DNA of 37,530 nucleotides from Helicobacter pullorum NCTC 12824. Its GTDB lineage: Bacteria > Campylobacterota > Campylobacteria > Campylobacterales > Helicobacteraceae. The stretch's first letter is position 1; the number at the start of each line of letters is the position of its first letter. The stretch lies in NCBI RefSeq assembly GCF_017979475.1, contig NZ_JAERIT010000013.1:1-37530 (forward strand). The letters are read 5' to 3'. A model generated the notes under the pieces. The model was not told the DNA's origin. It made no database searches and saw only the letters and a program-made list of their open reading frames with translations. Below, piece by piece: positions 34,960 to 37,530 of the stretch. The translations under genes and the position numbers were made by a program.

Positions 34960-37530
34960 ATGTCAAACAATCCTAATTCTGTCGTAGTATGGGGGGGGGG
35001 GGCAAATAAGCCTTTAACTAACTCTTTAAAAACTCTCAAAAACTCAAAACCCCAAAAACTTACTAAGAATCCAAAGAAGATTCAAGAATCCCAAAAAGAT
35101 TCCAAAACCATTAGTAAAATCGGTATTTCTATCATCGCTAGTGTGTTATTGTCTCAAAACTTAGCGGCTTTACCTGCTGGGGGTAAATTTATCCACGGAA
35201 GCGGAAATATCAAAGTTGATGGCAAGACCAATACAATGGATATCACAGGAAATAACAGAAACCATGTAATTGCGTGGGGTGGTGGATTTAATATTAATAA
35301 TGGAGAAAGGGTAAATTTTAACGGAAGTGGCAAAGCCTTTTTGAATCTTGATTATTCCAACAAAGCCTCTAAGATATTAGGAACTCTCAATGGCAATGGC
35401 AATAATATCTATCTAGTCAATCCAAGTGGAGTGTTGATAGGAGAGGGTGGGAAGGTCAATAATGTAGGTCGGTTTGTCGCTTCTACTTCAAGTTTGGATA
35501 AAGCACTCACTAAATTTGTAAATGAAGCCAAACAAAATGGCGATCAAAATGCAGTGTATTTCTCCCCTGTGTTTAGTCGTGGTAGCTTGAAGGGCAATGT
35601 TATCAATATGGGGACTATTAATGCAAATAATATTATGCTAGTAGGTAATGTAGTGAGGAATCTAACCTCAAATGGCACCAAAGATGTCCAAGGAAAATAC
35701 AATAATACTGGTAATTTGCATATAATAGGAAGTGAAATCTTTTTGGATGTTGAGGGTGTTGCAAATAAGAAAAATATTCGGCTTACAGGAACTAATGATG
35801 TTCTCAATTCTACACCTAAAATTACAGTCCAAATGGCAATGAGCACTTTTAAAACTAATGGGCACAAGGATTGGATTACAAAAGATTATAGTATTGATGG
35901 ATCACAATTTGGAACAGGGAGTTATTATGTTGATCGTATCATTACCATTGGTGGCACAGGGGGTTGGAATGATTTTGCAAATGCTTGGAATGAAAATAAG
36001 GGACAAACAAGAAGCATAAATGAATTTAAATTAATCAGCAATCTTGATTTCAAAAATAGTCCCGATTTTGTTTCTGTTGGCAAACCGCAAGGTGCAGGGT
36101 TTAATAAAATCTTCAATGGTAATGGCTATAAAATGTCTAATATCACGCTTAATAATGATGACGCTTCAAACAATGGCGGTATAACTATCGCTGGTGTGTT
36201 TAACAAAATCGGTGGAGGCACTATCAAAAATCTAACTATTGATACAATCAATGCAAATATTACAGCAAATAGTGCAGATGTATTACATTTTGGTGCTTTT
36301 GCAGGGCAAATCAATGGTGGAACTATCGAGAATGTTACACTCAATAACATTAATATAAAAGGAACTATAAATTACAACAGCCCAAATAGTGGATCAAATG
36401 ATATGGGCTATATGGGCGGATTTGCAGGCGTGATTAGCAATAATGGAAACATTAGCATTAACAATGTTGTTTTGAATAATATTAAGCAAGTGTTTGTGTA
36501 TTCTAATCAAAGTATTGGAGCAACATTGTATGTAGGTGGATTTGCAGGGAGAATTGAAAATGCAAGTAATGGTTCTAGCACAAATATTAATAATGTGATT
36601 TTAAATAAAATCGGGACTTTACGCACAGATGTGGTTACAGGTTATGGAATTGGTAGTGCAAATCCATTGGTTGCTGGTTTTGTTCCATGGCTTGGATCGG
36701 GTAATTCTATTAGCAATGCTTCTCTTTATTTCACCGAAAATTCAAAACTAATGCCGGCACTTTTGAGAGATTTCAATGGGGATAGTCGCGACAAAGTCCA
36801 TAGTTTTTATCATCAAATGAATGGTCTTGGTAGCTCTATAAGTAATATCAATATTTTTTATAATAATAAGGCAACAAACCCAACTTATAATCGTCCTGAT
36901 ATAGATACGGGATATGGTTATGTTAGAGATGGAAATAATGCCCAAAGTGATAGAATGTATTATACGGCTAAAGGTTTGATTGAGGGTATTCGTTCGGGCT
37001 ATACTGGTTACTATGTGACGCCAGAAACAAATGGTTATTACAATGGCAAAGTGAATTTTACTGCTTATGATGCAGTATCAAATGATATGGGGTTTGATGG
37101 CAGGGTAAAGGCATGGCATCCAAATATAACTGCTAGTAATTACAATTACTCTTGGGTGAGACAAGAGAGAATCTCAAATACTTATCCTATGAATGGTAGT
37201 CTCAACACAAGCAGTGATTACACGACTTTGATTAATACATATCTCCCTCAAATTATCGATGATATTTTGGAAGCAGATTATGGGGTAACTATCGAAAAAG
37301 AAGATGGCTCATCAACACAAGCTACTTTGAATACTATCATCACACAACTTAATAACATTCTCAATGCAATCAATAAGGGAGAGGGCGAAGGAACTGCAGA
37401 TGGTAAAATTACTAATTTCTTAAATAATATTTTGATTGATAAAGATAATCCACAGCTAAAAGAATCTATCAAACAATCCATTAATTTCTTGCGTGCTTTT
37501 TATGAGGGGTATAATGGTAGCAACAGCAAT
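34960..37530 (+). CDS. Large two-partner-secretion exoprotein (FHA-type adhesin), phase-variable, cut by window edge
   Basis: The frame is open for 857 codons to the right edge with no stop. Residues 1-70 form a long signal peptide: a 53-residue basic N region (KPQKLTKNPKKIQES) and a hydrophobic core GISIIASVLLSQNLAA, cut near A70. Next is a haemagglutinin-type TPS domain: LPAGGKFIHG, IAWGGGFNIN, VNFNGSGKAFLNL and IYLVNPSGVLIGEGGKVNN, equivalent to the NPNGI motif. From about residue 408 come GLUG-like repeats (IAGVFNKI, GAFAGQI, GGFAGVI, GGFAGRI) with NVTLNNI-type linkers, predicted beta-helix. No TpsB porin is in the window. A G12 run at codons 11-15 controls the frame. A strong ribosome site, AAAGGAG, is present. 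Confidence 0.85.
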   Translation, partial: MSNNPNSVVVWGGGANKPLTNSLKTLKNSKPQKLTKNPKKIQESQKDSKTISKIGISIIASVLLSQNLAALPAGGKFIHGSGNIKVDGKTNTMDITGNNRNHVIAWGGGFNINNGERVNFNGSGKAFLNLDYSNKASKILGTLNGNGNNIYLVNPSGVLIGEGGKVNNVGRFVASTSSLDKALTKFVNEAKQNGDQNAVYFSPVFSRGSLKGNVINMGTINANNIMLVGNVVRNLTSNGTKDVQGKYNNTGNLHIIGSEIFLDVEGVANKKNIRLTGTNDVLNSTPKITVQMAMSTFKTNGHKDWITKDYSIDGSQFGTGSYYVDRIITIGGTGGWNDFANAWNENKGQTRSINEFKLISNLDFKNSPDFVSVGKPQGAGFNKIFNGNGYKMSNITLNNDDASNNGGITIAGVFNKIGGGTIKNLTIDTINANITANSADVLHFGAFAGQINGGTIENVTLNNINIKGTINYNSPNSGSNDMGYMGGFAGVISNNGNISINNVVLNNIKQVFVYSNQSIGATLYVGGFAGRIENASNGSSTNINNVILNKIGTLRTDVVTGYGIGSANPLVAGFVPWLGSGNSISNASLYFTENSKLMPALLRDFNGDSRDKVHSFYHQMNGLGSSISNINIFYNNKATNPTYNRPDIDTGYGYVRDGNNAQSDRMYYTAKGLIEGIRSGYTGYYVTPETNGYYNGKVNFTAYDAVSNDMGFDGRVKAWHPNITASNYNYSWVRQERISNTYPMNGSLNTSSDYTTLINTYLPQIIDDILEADYGVTIEKEDGSSTQATLNTIITQLNNILNAINKGEGEGTADGKITNFLNNILIDKDNPQLKESIKQSINFLRAFYEGYNGSNSN
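34991..35002 (+). repeat. Poly-G tract (12 G), slipped-strand phase switch
   Basis: Twelve G lie 31 bases inside the exoprotein frame and code for WGGG. With 12 the frame is open. With 13 it reads GGC AAA TAA and stops at once; with 11 it reads CAA ATA AGC CTT TAA and also stops. Runs of this length are known switch points in Helicobacter and Campylobacter. Confidence 0.9.

Noticed and set aside
35544-37481. Leftward frames opposite the exoprotein
   Set aside because: The rightward frame is open for 857 codons with a clear TPS domain and repeats. The leftward ones are short shadows.

Overview
This looks like a stretch of chromosome from a Helicobacter species other than H. pylori, probably of the enterohepatic kind. 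The evidence is the low GC content, the dense AT-rich coding, and gene blocks that match my memory of H. pylori order: pyrH-rpoZ-spoT-tyrS-flavin oxidoreductase-amiA, ylxR-infB-rbfA-rimP next to thrB, and a ubiA-type prenyltransferase near a short comEC (comE3). Species cannot be fixed from this sequence alone. No tRNA, rRNA, CRISPR, IS element or prophage was found.

Layout. 1-600: the tail of a possible gene, then a leftward pair of tiny membrane proteins whose first gene seems to start at ATA, and a strong leftward hairpin terminator with no protein gene feeding it. 610-4107 (+): CoA-binding protein, threonine dehydratase, a GT-C-type membrane protein and a pseudopilin, tightly packed. 4158-6945 (+): ksgA, which appears to lack any ATG/GTG/TTG start, and RNase J. 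7000-9751 (+): an iron-type promoter region, a CirA-like TonB-dependent receptor and a PepSY-type membrane protein. 9817-10878 (+): hemW, overlapping tail to tail with the leftward ribD-rimP-rbfA-infB-ylxR block. 15594-21259 (-): thrB, two genes that may have a regulatory role, a menaquinone-type prenyltransferase, a DUF502 protein, comEC and a tandem universal stress protein. 21502-22058 (-): a YafQ-type toxin with an unusual antitoxin. 22252-26799 (-): mnmA, a YhbP-like protein, recO, thiG and the bifunctional NAD(P)HX repair enzyme. 26899-34792 (+): a small lipoprotein, pyrH, rpoZ, spoT, tyrS, a flavin oxidoreductase, amiA and a membrane protein.

34960 to the right edge (+): the start of a very large secreted protein, open to the window end (857 codons seen). 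It has a long signal peptide, a haemagglutinin-type two-partner-secretion domain and GLUG-like repeats. A run of 12 G at codons 11-15 makes the gene a probable on/off phase-variable adhesin; the length seen here is ON. Two promoter-like boxes and a long leader hairpin precede it.

The most interesting items are this G12-switched exoprotein, the two genes with apparent ATA/ATC starts, a dyad around the stress-protein promoter, a possible small RNA at about 437-530, and the excess of AGAATC/GATTCT, which at two gene ends forms inverted pairs.
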